A stretch of 64,000 bases of DNA from Arthrobacter sp. EPSL27. Its GTDB lineage: Bacteria; Actinomycetota; Actinomycetes; Actinomycetales; Micrococcaceae. Positions 53,215 to 63,326 of this stretch are shown piece by piece. Location of the stretch: positions 62,001 through 126,000 of the forward strand of contig NZ_LNUT01000003.1 in the NCBI RefSeq assembly GCF_001512305.1, given 5' to 3'. Under the pieces are notes generated by a model. That model ran no database searches, was not told the origin of the DNA, and saw only the letters and a list, made by a program, of their open reading frames with translations. The first letter of the stretch is position 1, and every line of letters starts with the position of its first letter. Made by a program: the position numbers and the translations under genes.

Positions 53215-56152
53215 CTTTGCGGGTCCCTTCGGGGTCAAACAGTACGGTTTCTGCGACAACAACATCGACGAGCTGGTCCCCGGCGACGGCCACCAGGTTC
53301 TCGCCAATGCGGTTGCGGCCATTCTTGATCAGTGCCAGGCCAAACGAGCGGCCCAGGGCGGCGCTGTGGTAGCTCGATGTCACGAAGCCCTGCATGGGGA
53401 CGGGGCCGTAGGCGGGGTTGGTGCTGATGCCCTGCTCCACCAGCTGGGTTCCTTCCGGCAACCGGATGGAACCGTCCACCGGCAGGACGCTGACCAGGTG
53501 CTTGCGGTCCTCGCGCTGCCCTTCGGCCCGGGCGTAGGAGCGCTTGCCGATGAATTCCTTCGCCTTGGAGACGATCCATTCCATCCCCGCGTCCTGCGGG
53601 GTGACGGTGCCGTCGGTGTCCTGCCCGACGATCGGGTAGCCCTTCTCGGCGCGGAGCACGTGCATGGTTTCGGTGCCGTAGGGGGTGATGTTGAATTCTG
53701 CCCCGGCAGCGGCCACGGCTTCCCAGGTGTTCAGCCCGTACCAGGACGGCACGTTGATTTCGTAAGCCAGTTCGCCGGAGAAAGAGATCCGGCAGATCCG
53801 GGCCCGCACGCCGGAGGCGAGGGTGGTTTCGCGGAAGGTCATGAACGGGAAGGCGTCTGCTTCCAGCCCGCCGTCCGCTGCCAGTTCCGGTGCCACCTTG
53901 GCAAGCACCGCGCGGGATTTAGGCCCGACGACGGCAATCGTGCTCCACTGTTCGGTCACCGAGGTGCAGTGCACGTCGAGTTCCGGCCATTCGGTCTGGA
54001 GCCATTCCTCCAGCCAGTCCAGGACCTTCGCGGCGCCACCGGTGGTGGTGGTCATGAAGTAGCGGTCGTCATCGAGGCGCAGGGTCACGCCGTCGTCGAA
54101 GATCATGCCGTCCGCCATGCACATCACGCCGTAGCGGGCGGAACCCGGGGCGAGCTTCTTGAACGCGTTGGTGTAGATCCGGTTGAGGAACTCACCGGCG
54201 TCCTTGCCGCGGATTTCGATCTTGCCGAGGGTGGTGGCATCCATGAAGCCCACGGACTCGCGGACGGCGGCGCATTCGCGCAGCACGGCAGCGTCCATGT
54301 CCTCGCCCGCCTGGGGGTAGTACCAGGGGCGCTTCCACTGTCCGACGTCTTCGAACAGCGCGCCCTTGGCCTCGTGCCACGGGTGGATGGAGGTCTTGCG
54401 GGCGGGGTCGAACAGTTCGCCGCGCTGGCGTCCGGCCAGTGCTGCGAACGCCACCGGCGTGAACGGCGCCCGGTAGGTGGTGGTGCCGATGTCGCCGATG
54501 CCCCTGGACGCTTCGCCGGCCGTGCGGAGTGCGGCGGCGATGACGCCGATCGCGTTGACGCCGGAGGTCTTGCCCTGGTCATTGGCGGTGCTGATGGAGG
54601 TGTAACGCTTGATGTGCTCCACCGAGCGCATGCCTGCTCCCGTGGACCGCAGCACGTCAGCCACTGACTGGTCGCGCTGGAAGTCCACGAAGTGGTGGTG
54701 CCAGTCATCCGGCGTGCCTTCCTGGCCCGGGACCAGCCAGAGCTGGCGGGTGGGGGCGGCAGCCTTCGGCTCCCCGAGCGGGGACGGCTTGGTTTCTGAG
54801 GCGAAGCCTGCCGCGATGGCAGCGGCTGCTCCGGCGGAGATGCCCTCGGCCAGCACGTCTTCGAGTTCGAAGCTGCCGCGGCCGGAACCGATGGTCTGCT
54901 GGTTCGGGACCACGGTGCTCGGCACAAAGGCGGCGAGCTCGTCGTCCCAACGCAGCTTGCCCTGGCGCTGGGAGTGCAGGTGCACCAGCGGGCTCCAGCC
55001 GCCGGAAACTGCCAGCAGGTCGCAGGCTATTTCCTCGACGCCGGAGGTGAGTTCGCCGTCGTCGTTGATGCTGCGTACGGTGACGCTCTCAACCCGGCCG
55101 TCGGCGCTGCCGGAAGCGGTGTTTGCCACGGCGCTGCCGATCAGCACGCGGGTGCCGGCTTCGATGGCGGCGGCCGCCACCTTCGAGATCTGGGGGCGGG
55201 CATCCACGACGGCCGCAAGCTTGACGCCGGCAGCCCGCAGGTCCGCGGCGAGGGCGTAGGCGCTGTCGTTGGTGGTGCTGATGACCACGCGCTGCCCGGC
55301 GGCCACGGCGTAGCGGTTGAGGTAGCTGCGGACGGCGGAGGCCAGGATGATGCCGGGGCGGTCATTGTTCTCGAACACCAGCGGGCGTTCGTGCGCACCG
55401 GGGGCCAGGATCACCTGATTAGCACGGACGTGCCAAATCCGCTGGCGCGAGATGCCGGGGGCGGCCGGGCTGGACAGGTGGTCGGTGCGGTTCTGGACTG
55501 CGATGACGTAGTTGGCGTCGTAGGCACCGAAGGCCGTGGTGCGGTTCAAGACCGTGGACTCGGCGCCGGAAACCAGCTCGGCTTCCACATCCGCAACCCA
55601 TTCCAGGGCCGGCTTGCCTTCGATGGTCTCGGCCAGTTCCGGGGCCGTGGAGCCGGACAGGAGGGAACCGCCCAGTTCGGGCTGGTCGTCCATGAGGATG
55701 ACGCGGGCGCCGGTGCGGACAGCCTCACGGGCCGCGGCCAGGCCGGCGGGGCCGCCGCCGATGACCAGGACGTCCGTGTGGACGTACTTCTTGTCGTATT
55801 CCGCCCGGTCTTCTTCCGGGTCCAGCTTGCCAAGGCCGTTGAGCAGTTCCGCCTTCAGGCCGTCCACCAGGGACACCGTGGTGGCGGGGAGCATGGACTC
55901 GGCAACGTCGCCGGGGAAGCGCGGCGCGATTTTGACCATTGCATTGGATTCCTCCACACCGGCGGACATGATGCCCCGGGCACGGTCCTCATAGAGCGAG
56001 TTGCCGGCGGTGATGCGGCCGTTGGCGATCAGGGCCGAGGCGAGGGTGTCGCCGGGGTGGCCTGTGAATTCCTCGCCATCCACGGTGAAACGCCAGGAGA
56101 TGGTCCGGTCGATGCGTCCGCCGGCGGCGAGGCGGGCGTTCTGGGAAGTCAC
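53207..56152 (-). CDS. soxA: Sarcosine oxidase alpha subunit
   Basis: A 981-residue alpha subunit. The N-terminal 2Fe-2S-ferredoxin-like region lacks the cysteines and is followed by a NAD-binding Rossmann fold ([20 protein letters not shown] at about residues 128-147). The C-terminal third is a GcvT-type folate domain (from about 600: [19 protein letters not shown], then [16 protein letters not shown] strands and [11 protein letters not shown]). This subunit transfers the methylene group to tetrahydrofolate. It overlaps soxD by 4 bp and soxG by 8 bp. Confidence 0.96.
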   Translation of the reverse strand: MTSQNARLAAGGRIDRTISWRFTVDGEEFTGHPGDTLASALIANGRITAGNSLYEDRARGIMSAGVEESNAMVKIAPRFPGDVAESMLPATTVSLVDGLKAELLNGLGKLDPEEDRAEYDKKYVHTDVLVIGGGPAGLAAAREAVRTGARVILMDDQPELGGSLLSGSTAPELAETIEGKPALEWVADVEAELVSGAESTVLNRTTAFGAYDANYVIAVQNRTDHLSSPAAPGISRQRIWHVRANQVILAPGAHERPLVFENNDRPGIILASAVRSYLNRYAVAAGQRVVISTTNDSAYALAADLRAAGVKLAAVVDARPQISKVAAAAIEAGTRVLIGSAVANTASGSADGRVESVTVRSINDDGELTSGVEEIACDLLAVSGGWSPLVHLHSQRQGKLRWDDELAAFVPSTVVPNQQTIGSGRGSFELEDVLAEGISAGAAAAIAAGFASETKPSPLGEPKAAAPTRQLWLVPGQEGTPDDWHHHFVDFQRDQSVADVLRSTGAGMRSVEHIKRYTSISTANDQGKTSGVNAIGVIAAALRTAGEASRGIGDIGTTTYRAPFTPVAFAALAGRQRGELFDPARKTSIHPWHEAKGALFEDVGQWKRPWYYPQAGEDMDAAVLRECAAVRESVGFMDATTLGKIEIRGKDAGEFLNRIYTNAFKKLAPGSARYGVMCMADGMIFDDGVTLRLDDDRYFMTTTTGGAAKVLDWLEEWLQTEWPELDVHCTSVTEQWSTIAVVGPKSRAVLAKVAPELAADGGLEADAFPFMTFRETTLASGVRARICRISFSGELAYEINVPSWYGLNTWEAVAAAGAEFNITPYGTETMHVLRAEKGYPIVGQDTDGTVTPQDAGMEWIVSKAKEFIGKRSYARAEGQREDRKHLVSVLPVDGSIRLPEGTQLVEQGISTNPAYGPVPMQGFVTSSYHSAALGRSFGLALIKNGRNRIGENLVAVAGDQLVDVVVAETVLFDPEGTRKDG

Positions 56153-56571
56153 TTGGTTGCTCCCTTCGGGGCGGTGGTGCTGGGGGCTGGATCGGCCGGG
56201 GCGATGCTGGTGCCTGAGATGCTGGGCGCTGCCGTGCCGGTGGTGGTGCTGTCAGCGGCAAGGCTCGCAGTGCCGGTTTCGGCGGTTAGCGTTCCGGCGG
56301 CGTCCGGGCGGGGCGTGCCCATCGGGTACACGGCCTTGATGTCGTACGTGACGGTGTCGCGGAGCATGTTGAACCACTGGCGGCAGCCGGTGCTGTGAAG
56401 CCAGCGCTCGGCGAAGATGCCCTTGGTGTTTTCCCGGTAGAACAGGAAGTGGGCCCATTCCTTGTCGTTCAGCTCGTTGGGGTTTTCCGGGTAGGGCACG
56501 TGGGCCTGGCCGCCGTAGTGGAACTCGGTCTCGTCGCGCGAGCCGCAGTTGGGGCAGGAGATAAGCAGCAT
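56149..56571 (-). CDS. soxD: Sarcosine oxidase delta subunit with extended tail
   Basis: A 140-residue delta subunit. The zinc site begins CPNCG (C6, C9), and H/C residues follow in [28 protein letters not shown] and [17 protein letters not shown] are family blocks. Typical SoxD proteins are about 90-100 residues. Here about 45 extra C-terminal residues are Thr/Ala/Ser/Pro rich and probably disordered. It overlaps soxA by 4 bp. Confidence 0.94.
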   Translation of the reverse strand: MLLISCPNCGSRDETEFHYGGQAHVPYPENPNELNDKEWAHFLFYRENTKGIFAERWLHSTGCRQWFNMLRDTVTYDIKAVYPMGTPRPDAAGTLTAETGTASLAADSTTTGTAAPSISGTSIAPADPAPSTTAPKGATK

Positions 56572-56598
56572 GTGCGTCTTCTTTCTGGGGGACGGCGG

Positions 56599-57819
56599 CT
56601 AGTGGGCGACGGCGGCTGCGCCGTGTTCGTCGATGAGGGCTCCGGTTTCGAAGCGTTCCAGCGCAAAGGGCTGGTTCAGCCTGTGCGGCGTGCCGGTGGC
56701 GATGTTGTGGGCGAAGGTCATGCCGGCAGCCGGGGTGGCCTTGAAGCCGCCGGTGCCCCAGCCGCAGTTCACGAACATGTTCTCCACCGGGGTGTTGCCG
56801 ACAATGGGGGAGGCGTCCAGGGTGGTGTCCACGATGCCGCCCCAGGTCCGGAGCACGTGGGCCCGGGCAAAGATGGGGAAAAGCTCGACGGCGGCAGCCA
56901 TCTGGTGCTCGATCACGTGGAAGGAACCGCGCTGGCCGTAGCCGTTGTAGGAGTCCACGCCGGCGCCCATGACCAGTTCGCCCTTGTGGGCCTGGGAGAC
57001 GTAGACGTGCACGTGGTTGGACATGACCACCGTGGGGTGGACCGGCTCGTGCAGTTCGGAGACCAGCGCTTGAAGCGGGTGGGACTGGATGGGCAGCTCG
57101 AAGCCTGCCATTTCGGCCAGCACGGAGCTGTGCCCGGCTGCGGCGAGGCCCACTTTTTCGGTGTTGATGGTGCCGCGGTTGGTCTTGACGCCGGTGACCC
57201 GGTTGCCGTCCTTGACGAAACCGGTGACTTCGCAGTTTTGGATGATGTCCACGCCCATTTCATCGCATTTGCGGGCGAAGGCCCACGCCACGTGGTCGTG
57301 CTTGGCGATGCCGGCGCGCGGCTGGTACGTGGCGCCCATGACGGGGTAGCGGATGTTGTCGCTGATGTTCAGGATGGGGCAGAGTTCCTTGACCTGCTTC
57401 GGATCCAGCCATTCAGCGTCCACCCCGTTGAGCTGGTTCGCCCCCACGCGCCGCATGCTTTCGCGGACGTCGCCCAGGGTGTGGGCGAGGTTCATGACGC
57501 CGCGCTGGCTGAAGAGGAAGTCGTATTCGAGTTCCTCGGGGAGGATCTCCCAGAGCTTGAGGGCGTGCTCGTAAATGGCCGCGCTCTCGTCCCAGAGGTA
57601 ATTGGAGCGGATGATGGTGGTGTTCCGGGCCATGTTGCCGCCGGCCAGCCAGCCCTTTTCCAGGACGGCGATGTTGGTCATGCCATGGTTCTTGGCCAGG
57701 AAGTAGGCTGTCGCCAGGCCGTGCCCGCCGCCGCCCACAATTACGGCGTCGTAGCTTTTCTTGGGGTCCGGGTTGCGCCAAAGGAAATCCGGGTGCTCCG
57801 GGAGCTGTTGGGTGCTCAC
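56599..57819 (-). CDS. soxB: Sarcosine oxidase beta subunit
   Basis: A 406-residue flavoprotein of the DAO family. The FAD-binding loop is [20 protein letters not shown], followed by [20 protein letters not shown], the family region around the covalent-flavin histidine. It ends with [20 protein letters not shown]. It oxidises sarcosine to glycine. It overlaps glyA by 4 bp and lies 27 bp before soxD. Confidence 0.97.
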   Translation of the reverse strand: MSTQQLPEHPDFLWRNPDPKKSYDAVIVGGGGHGLATAYFLAKNHGMTNIAVLEKGWLAGGNMARNTTIIRSNYLWDESAAIYEHALKLWEILPEELEYDFLFSQRGVMNLAHTLGDVRESMRRVGANQLNGVDAEWLDPKQVKELCPILNISDNIRYPVMGATYQPRAGIAKHDHVAWAFARKCDEMGVDIIQNCEVTGFVKDGNRVTGVKTNRGTINTEKVGLAAAGHSSVLAEMAGFELPIQSHPLQALVSELHEPVHPTVVMSNHVHVYVSQAHKGELVMGAGVDSYNGYGQRGSFHVIEHQMAAAVELFPIFARAHVLRTWGGIVDTTLDASPIVGNTPVENMFVNCGWGTGGFKATPAAGMTFAHNIATGTPHRLNQPFALERFETGALIDEHGAAAVAH

Positions 57820-59186
57820 TGGGCTGCTCCAATCAGGTCAGATTCGAATGCGGCAATGTCGGTGCCGCCATTGAGGTGGGCGTAGAGGGGGAACTGCTCT
57901 GCCAGGGCAGCGACGCGGGCGCGGAGCTCGACGACGGTGCTTTCCTCGAGGGAGGCGCTACCCGGGGTTCCGGCTGCGGCAGTTCCGGTTGCGGCAGCGG
58001 CGATCAACGCCGTCGCGATGATGTCCGCGACCTCCGTGAACTCGACGGCGCCGAAGCCGCGGGTGGCGAGGGCAGGCGTTCCGATCCGGAGTCCGGAGGA
58101 CACCATCGGCGGGCGCGGGTCGAAGGGGACCGCGTTGCGGTTCACCGTGATGCCGATGCGGTGCAGGGCGTCTTCGGCCTGCTGTCCGTCCAGTTCGGAG
58201 TGGCGGAGGTCCACCAGGACCAGGTGCACGTCGGTGCCGCCGTTGACCACGGAGATGCCTGCGGCGGCAACGTCGTCGCGCAGGAGCCGTTCGGCCAGGA
58301 GTTTGGAGCCCTGCAGCACGCGTTCCTGGCGTTCCTTAAATTCGGGGGAGCCGGCGAGCTTGAAGGCCACGGCCTTGGCGGCAATGACGTGTTCCAGGGG
58401 ACCGCCCTGCTGGCCGGGGAACACGGCGCTGTTGATCTTCTTGGCGTACTGCTCCTTGGCGAGAATGACTCCGCCGCGGGGTCCGCCGAGGGTTTTGTGC
58501 GTGGTGGTAGTGACGACGTCGGCGTACGGCACCGGGTTGGGGTGCAGCCCTGCGGCCACCAGGCCGGCGAAGTGCGCCATGTCCACCATGAGGTAGGCGC
58601 CCACCAGATCGGCGATGCGGCGGAATTCGGCGAAATCAAGCTGGCGGGAGTAGGCGGACCAGCCGGCCACGATCAGCTTGGGCCGGTGCTCCAGCGCCAG
58701 TGCTTCAACCTCGGCCATGTCGATCCGGAGGTCGGATTCGCGCACGTTGTAAGGGACCACGTTGTAGAGCTTGCCGGAGAAGTTGATCTTCATGCCGTGC
58801 GTGAGGTGGCCGCCATGTGCCAGGCTCAGGCCCATGATGGTGTCGCCCGGGTTCAGCAGGGCGAACATGGCGGCAGCGTTGGCCTGGGCGCCGGAGTGCG
58901 GCTGGACGTTGGCGAACTCCGCGCCGAAGAGGGCCTTAACACGGTCAATGGCGAGCTGCTCGATCACGTCGACGTGCTCGCAGCCGCCGTAGTAGCGCTT
59001 GCCCGGGTACCCCTCGGCGTACTTGTTCGTCAGGACCGACCCCTGCGCTTCCATGACGGCGGACGGGGCGAAGTTCTCGGAGGCGATCATCTCCAGGGTG
59101 GACTGCTGGCGGCCCAGCTCGTCGGTGATGGCCCGGTGGACCTCGGGATCGACTGCGGAAAGTCGGTCGTTCAACTGCTCAACCAC
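57816..59186 (-). CDS. glyA: Serine hydroxymethyltransferase
   Basis: A 456-residue PLP enzyme. The PLP lysine is in [35 protein letters not shown] and [18 protein letters not shown] are fully typical, and the folate-site region is conserved. A short Ala/Gly/Thr-rich insertion ([20 protein letters not shown]) sits near the C-terminus. It uses GTG at 59186 with AAAGGAG upstream. First gene of the sarcosine operon; it converts glycine plus methylene-THF to serine. Confidence 0.97.
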   Translation of the reverse strand: MVEQLNDRLSAVDPEVHRAITDELGRQQSTLEMIASENFAPSAVMEAQGSVLTNKYAEGYPGKRYYGGCEHVDVIEQLAIDRVKALFGAEFANVQPHSGAQANAAAMFALLNPGDTIMGLSLAHGGHLTHGMKINFSGKLYNVVPYNVRESDLRIDMAEVEALALEHRPKLIVAGWSAYSRQLDFAEFRRIADLVGAYLMVDMAHFAGLVAAGLHPNPVPYADVVTTTTHKTLGGPRGGVILAKEQYAKKINSAVFPGQQGGPLEHVIAAKAVAFKLAGSPEFKERQERVLQGSKLLAERLLRDDVAAAGISVVNGGTDVHLVLVDLRHSELDGQQAEDALHRIGITVNRNAVPFDPRPPMVSSGLRIGTPALATRGFGAVEFTEVADIIATALIAAAATGTAAAGTPGSASLEESTVVELRARVAALAEQFPLYAHLNGGTDIAAFESDLIGAAQ

Positions 59187-59218
59187 GGATGCTCCTTTGA
59201 AATACCACTTGCTGTCTA

Positions 59219-59271
59219 ACTGATATATCAGTGTGGGATCAATGGTATGATTGGGATCACAGCAGAGTCAA
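59219..59271 (-). promoter_or_regulatory. Operator and promoter between glyA and its GntR regulator
   Basis: TTGACT (59266-59271) with TACCAT (59242-59247) 18 bp on is a minus-strand promoter for the sarcosine operon. ACTGATATATCAGT (59219-59232) is a perfect 14-bp palindrome just downstream of its start site. On the plus strand the same palindrome sits near the -35 of a promoter with TATGAT (59246-59251) for gntR. One bound regulator could control both directions. Confidence 0.75.
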
Positions 59272-59355
59272 TAGCTGCTTGAAAGTGGCACAGCACTTCC
59301 GGTTGGAGGCGTGGTCACTGCATGGAAGAGTCAGCACGGAGAACGGAGCGGCACT

Positions 59356-60027
59356 GTGAATGCACTTCTTGCCCTGCCTCGGACTGAGGACGAGGCGCCA
59401 TCCCAGGCGGAGGCCGCTTACCGGCAGCTGCGGGACAAGCTCATCATGCTGGAGATCCGTCCTGGCGAGCCCATAAACGAGGGCCAGCTCGCGGCCGAAC
59501 TGGGGTTCGGGCGCACTCCCGTGCGGGAGGCCATCAAACGCCTGGAAGTGGACCATCTGGCCGTTTCTTATCCGCGCCGCGGGACTTTCGCCACAAATGT
59601 GGACTTCACCGAACTGGCCGATGTCTCGGAGATCCGCGAACTGCTGGAGCCGCTGGCCGCCCGCCGGGCGGCGAAGAGGGCCAGTGAAGGCATGCGCCGC
59701 GAACTGCTGCAGGTGGCCGATGCCATCGCGGAGCTGGGTCCCGGCCAGGCCGAATCGCGCGAACTCATGCGGTACGACCTCATGGTGCACCGGCTGATCT
59801 ACAAGGCGGCAGCGAACCCGCACCTGGAGAGCACCCTCATCCGCTACGACAACCTGGCCACCCGCATCTGGTGCGTGGTGCTGGACAAGGTGCCGTCCGT
59901 CAGCGGCCACATCACCGAGCATGTGGACCTGCTCCAGGCGGTTGCCGCGGGCGACGCCGAGAAGGCCGCCGAGCTGGCCCTGCACCACGTCACCAGCTTC
60001 GAGGAAACCATCCGCAAGGTGCTGTAG
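59356..60027 (+). CDS. GntR-family regulator (FCD) of the sarcosine operon
   Basis: About 223 residues. Winged HTH: GEPINEGQLAAELGFGRTPV followed by REAIKRLEVDHLAVSYPRRGTF. FCD domain: DVSEIRELLEPLAARRAAKR, then MVHRLIYKAAANPHLE and HHVTSFEETI. The GTG at 59356 has GGAG 7 bp upstream; GTG 59311 is an upstream alternative. It is divergent from glyA-sox and probably binds ACTGATATATCAGT. Followed 33 bp later by an MFS transporter on the same strand. Confidence 0.9.
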   Translation: MNALLALPRTEDEAPSQAEAAYRQLRDKLIMLEIRPGEPINEGQLAAELGFGRTPVREAIKRLEVDHLAVSYPRRGTFATNVDFTELADVSEIRELLEPLAARRAAKRASEGMRRELLQVADAIAELGPGQAESRELMRYDLMVHRLIYKAAANPHLESTLIRYDNLATRIWCVVLDKVPSVSGHITEHVDLLQAVAAGDAEKAAELALHHVTSFEETIRKVL

Positions 60028-60060
60028 CCCCTCACTCTTGAAAGGATGGAACACGCCACG

Positions 60061-61266
60061 ATGCCCGTTGCCACCCGGAACGCACAGGACCGCACTGTCA
60101 GGTTCGGCTTCGCCTTCATCGGCGTCCTGCTCATTGCAGTCAACCTCCGGGTGTCATTTGTCACCGTGGGACCGGTCCTCGCGGACATCAGCTCCGACCT
60201 TGCTTTGTCCAGCGCTGCAGCGGGGCTCCTGACGGGCCTTCCGCTCATTGCTTTCGCAGTCTTTTCACCCATGGCGCCCGGCTTCGCCACCCGTCTGGGC
60301 CTCGACCGTGCTCTGTGGATGTCGTTGCTGTTCCTGGCCTCCGGAATTGCGCTCCGCTCCTTGCCCGTTCCCGGATTCATCTGGGTGGGCACAGCACTGA
60401 TCGGCTTCGCGATCGCGTTCCTCAATGTCCTGGTCCCGTCGCTGGTGAAGCGGGACTTTCCCACGCGGGTCAGCCAGCTCACCGGAAGCTACACCGCCAC
60501 CCAGGCCGCCTTCGCTGCCATGGGGGCCGCCGTCGTCGTACCCGTTGCCCAGACTTCCACTGAGGGGTGGCGGCTTGCCCTCGGTATGTGGGTGGGGCTT
60601 GCCCTCATCGCCGCGGCGGTACTCCTGCCCTGGCTGCGCCGGCACGGCTCCGGCGCCATGTACGCCGCCACGCCGGAAGTCTCCCACCAATCGCCTTGGA
60701 CTTCGGCTTTGGGCTGGCAGGTGACCATTTTCATGGGGCTGCAGTCGATCGCCTTCTACGTCCTGATGGCATGGCTGCCTACAATCGAACAAAGCCGCGG
60801 GGTCCCGGCTACTACCGCCGGCATCCACCTGTCCGTTTTCCTGCTGGTCAGCGTCTTCGCCAGCCTCGCAGCAGGGGGCATCCTTCACCGCGGGTCGGAC
60901 CAGCGGCTCGTTTCCTTCACCAGCGGCGCGCTGATGGTTGTGACGTTCCTGGGCCTGGCCCTCGCACCGGACCTCATCCTGCTGTGGGTCCTCCTGGGGG
61001 CGGCCGGGTGCGGAAGCCTCATTGTCATTGCCCTGTCGCTGTTCAGCCTCCGGACCGTGAACTACCCGCAGGCGGCATCATTGTCCGGCATGGCGCAGTC
61101 GGTGGGCTACGGCCTGGCTGCTGTGGGGCCGGTGATGTTCGGAGCTCTTCGCGATCTGAGCGGAGACTGGAGGCTTCCGCTGCTGGTCACCGCGGGCGTC
61201 ATGGCGGTCCTTGCCGTGACGGGTGTGCTCGCGGGGCGGAACCGGGTGATCAGCGCTTCAGCATGA
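60061..61266 (+). CDS. MFS transporter, CynX/NimT-like
   Basis: A 401-residue 12-helix major facilitator. VNLRVSFVTVGPVLADISSD and GLLTGLPLIAFAVFSPMAPG at the N-terminus are typical for the cyanate/nitroimidazole (CynX/NimT) branch. ATG 60061 is preferred as the family N-terminus; ATG 60046, with AAAGG directly before it, is possible. Co-oriented with the sarcosine GntR gene; it may import a related methylated amine or amino acid, which is inference. Confidence 0.88.
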   Translation: MPVATRNAQDRTVRFGFAFIGVLLIAVNLRVSFVTVGPVLADISSDLALSSAAAGLLTGLPLIAFAVFSPMAPGFATRLGLDRALWMSLLFLASGIALRSLPVPGFIWVGTALIGFAIAFLNVLVPSLVKRDFPTRVSQLTGSYTATQAAFAAMGAAVVVPVAQTSTEGWRLALGMWVGLALIAAAVLLPWLRRHGSGAMYAATPEVSHQSPWTSALGWQVTIFMGLQSIAFYVLMAWLPTIEQSRGVPATTAGIHLSVFLLVSVFASLAAGGILHRGSDQRLVSFTSGALMVVTFLGLALAPDLILLWVLLGAAGCGSLIVIALSLFSLRTVNYPQAASLSGMAQSVGYGLAAVGPVMFGALRDLSGDWRLPLLVTAGVMAVLAVTGVLAGRNRVISASA

Positions 61267-61293
61267 CCACCGGCCGTCGTGCTTTTCTCCAGG

Positions 61294-62382
61294 TCAGGCC
61301 CGGGCCTGGGTCTTCACCGAGGTCCGTTCCACCGCAGGGCAATGGATTTTCGCAATCCCGCCTGTGCCGGTTTCCGGCGCCCCGTCAAGCCCGAGCAGCA
61401 TCCTCACACCCGCCGCACCCAGCTCGTAGTGGGGGAGGGACACCGTGGACAGCGGGGGCCGCAGATGGGCGGCAATGACTTCCTGGTTGTCGAACCCCAC
61501 CACGGCCATGTCGTCGGGGATGGAGAGGCCGTGCTCGCGCAGGCCGTCGTAGAGGCCCATGGCCATCCGGTCGTTGTAGCAGTAAACAGCGGTCGCACCA
61601 CGCTTGAGGAGTTCCTCCGTGGCCCGGTAGCCGCCCTCCTGGTCCGGATACGCCTCCAGGACCAGGGAAGGGTCGAAGGGAACGCCTGCGTTCTCGAGTG
61701 CCTCACGGTACCCCTGGAGTCGCCCGTCCTTGGCCGGGGCGGGGATGGTGGCGTTGATGAAGGCGATCTTTCGGTGCCCGTGCCCCAGCAGGATGTCCGT
61801 GGCTGAGCGGCCACCCTGGACCTCGTCGGGTACCACCGCCCGGGTCCCGGGCTCGTTGGAGAAGCAGTTGACCAGGACGAAGTCGGCTTCGCGCAGCGGC
61901 GCCGGAATGTCCGTGTGGCGGTGGAACCAGGTGGAGTAGAGGATGCCGCGCACTTTGTATTCGAGCATCATCTGGATGGCGTCCTGCTCGAGTTCGTTGT
62001 TGCCCTCCGTGTTGGCGATGAGGAGGGCGTACCCGTGCTTCCACGCCTCGTCCTGCGCGCCATGAATGATCTGGCCGGCGAAGGGCGTGGTGGCAACGCC
62101 GTCGGCCACCAGTCCGATGAACCGGGACGTACCGCTGACCAGGGTCTTGGCCATCGCGTTGGGCCGGTAACCCAGGGTACGGATGGCGTCCTGCACCCGC
62201 CGGCGGGTTTCCTCGGCGATCCGGGCGGCCTTTTTCTTGTTGACCACCAGCGACACTGTTGCCGTGGAAACGCCGGCCGCTTCTGCCACGTCGCGGAGGG
62301 TGACGGGGTGCGTGCGCTCCGGGGTTTTCGGCGTCGAGGCGCCAGGGACCGGCGCCTCCGCACCATTCTCCATTGAACTCAT
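61294..62382 (-). CDS. LacI-family regulator of the second sugar ABC operon
   Basis: A 362-residue LacI repressor. HTH and hinge: VTLRDVAEAAGVSTATVSLV, then VQDAIRTLGYRPNAMAKTLV. The periplasmic-binding-like core has RFIGLVADGVATTPFAG and VVGFDNQEVIAAHLRPPLST. The ATG at 62382 has AAGGAGG 6 bp upstream. It lies 38 bp downstream of two sugar permease genes on the same strand, so it is probably co-transcribed with the transporter it controls. No obvious operator is in view; it would be beyond the window. Confidence 0.92.
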   Translation of the reverse strand: MSSMENGAEAPVPGASTPKTPERTHPVTLRDVAEAAGVSTATVSLVVNKKKAARIAEETRRRVQDAIRTLGYRPNAMAKTLVSGTSRFIGLVADGVATTPFAGQIIHGAQDEAWKHGYALLIANTEGNNELEQDAIQMMLEYKVRGILYSTWFHRHTDIPAPLREADFVLVNCFSNEPGTRAVVPDEVQGGRSATDILLGHGHRKIAFINATIPAPAKDGRLQGYREALENAGVPFDPSLVLEAYPDQEGGYRATEELLKRGATAVYCYNDRMAMGLYDGLREHGLSIPDDMAVVGFDNQEVIAAHLRPPLSTVSLPHYELGAAGVRMLLGLDGAPETGTGGIAKIHCPAVERTSVKTQARA

Positions 62383-62420
62383 CTGCCCTCCTTGAGGAGT
62401 ATATCCATCCGCCGTTGCCG

Positions 62421-63326
62421 TCATCCCTTCGTCGCCCCGTTCTCGAGTCCCTGGATCATGGCCTTGTTGAGCACCAGGAACACCAGCAGCAGCGGGGTGA
62501 TGGTCACGCAGACCGCGGCGAACGTTGCCGTCCAGTCCACCTTGCCCATGGCGCCGATGTAATTCTGCAGGCCCAGTGGAATGGTCTTCAGGTCCTCGGA
62601 CAGAACGAACGTGTTGGCGAAGATGAAGTCGTTCCAGATGAAGATGCTGTTTACCAGGACCACGGTCACCACGGTGTTGAGGGACAGCGGCATGGTGATC
62701 AGCCCGAAGATCCGGTACGGTCCGGCGCCGTCCAAGGACGCTGCCTCGTACGTTTCCTTGGGGATGTACTCGTAGAAGGAGCAGAACAGGTAGATGGACA
62801 TGGGCAGCGAGAACCCGGCCAGCGGGATGATCATGGACAGGTAGGTGTCCAGCAGGTTCACCGCCGAGTAGTCGATGAACAGCGGGACCAGGGCGATCTG
62901 TACCGGGACGATGATGCCGATCAGGAACAGCCCGCGGACCAGTTTGCTGAGCCGGAACCCCAGCACTTGGATGGCGTAGGCGGCCATCATGCCCAGCAGG
63001 ACGATCAGGATGTTCGCCCCCATGGTGACAATGAAGCTGTTGAGGATGTTCCGTCCCAGGTCGCCGGTGTCAAAGGCCCGTGCATAGTTCTCCCATGTCA
63101 GGGAGCTGGGCAGAGCGAAGGGATCGCCGGTGGCAAAGTCCTGTTCCGTACGGAGGCTGGTCAGGAACAGCCACGCCAGCGGGTACACCTGCACGATCAC
63201 GATGAGCATGATCAGCACGCGGGACAGCGTCCGGAACAGGTCGGGCCTCCGCCTGCGGCGCTTGACGGGCGGCCGTGAAGGCAGGACGGCGGCGGGCGGG
63301 GTGGGAGGGGCTGTCTGGGTGATCAT
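62421..63326 (-). CDS. Carbohydrate ABC permease (MalG-like)
   Basis: A 301-residue CUT1 permease. A basic start (KRRRRRPDLFRTLSRVLIML) precedes six transmembrane helices. The EAA loop reads ETYEAASLDGAGPYRIFGLI. The ATG at 63326 overlaps the stop of the other permease by 4 bp; an in-frame extension to 63380 is not used. Confidence 0.93.
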   Translation of the reverse strand: MITQTAPPTPPAAVLPSRPPVKRRRRRPDLFRTLSRVLIMLIVIVQVYPLAWLFLTSLRTEQDFATGDPFALPSSLTWENYARAFDTGDLGRNILNSFIVTMGANILIVLLGMMAAYAIQVLGFRLSKLVRGLFLIGIIVPVQIALVPLFIDYSAVNLLDTYLSMIIPLAGFSLPMSIYLFCSFYEYIPKETYEAASLDGAGPYRIFGLITMPLSLNTVVTVVLVNSIFIWNDFIFANTFVLSEDLKTIPLGLQNYIGAMGKVDWTATFAAVCVTITPLLLVFLVLNKAMIQGLENGATKG

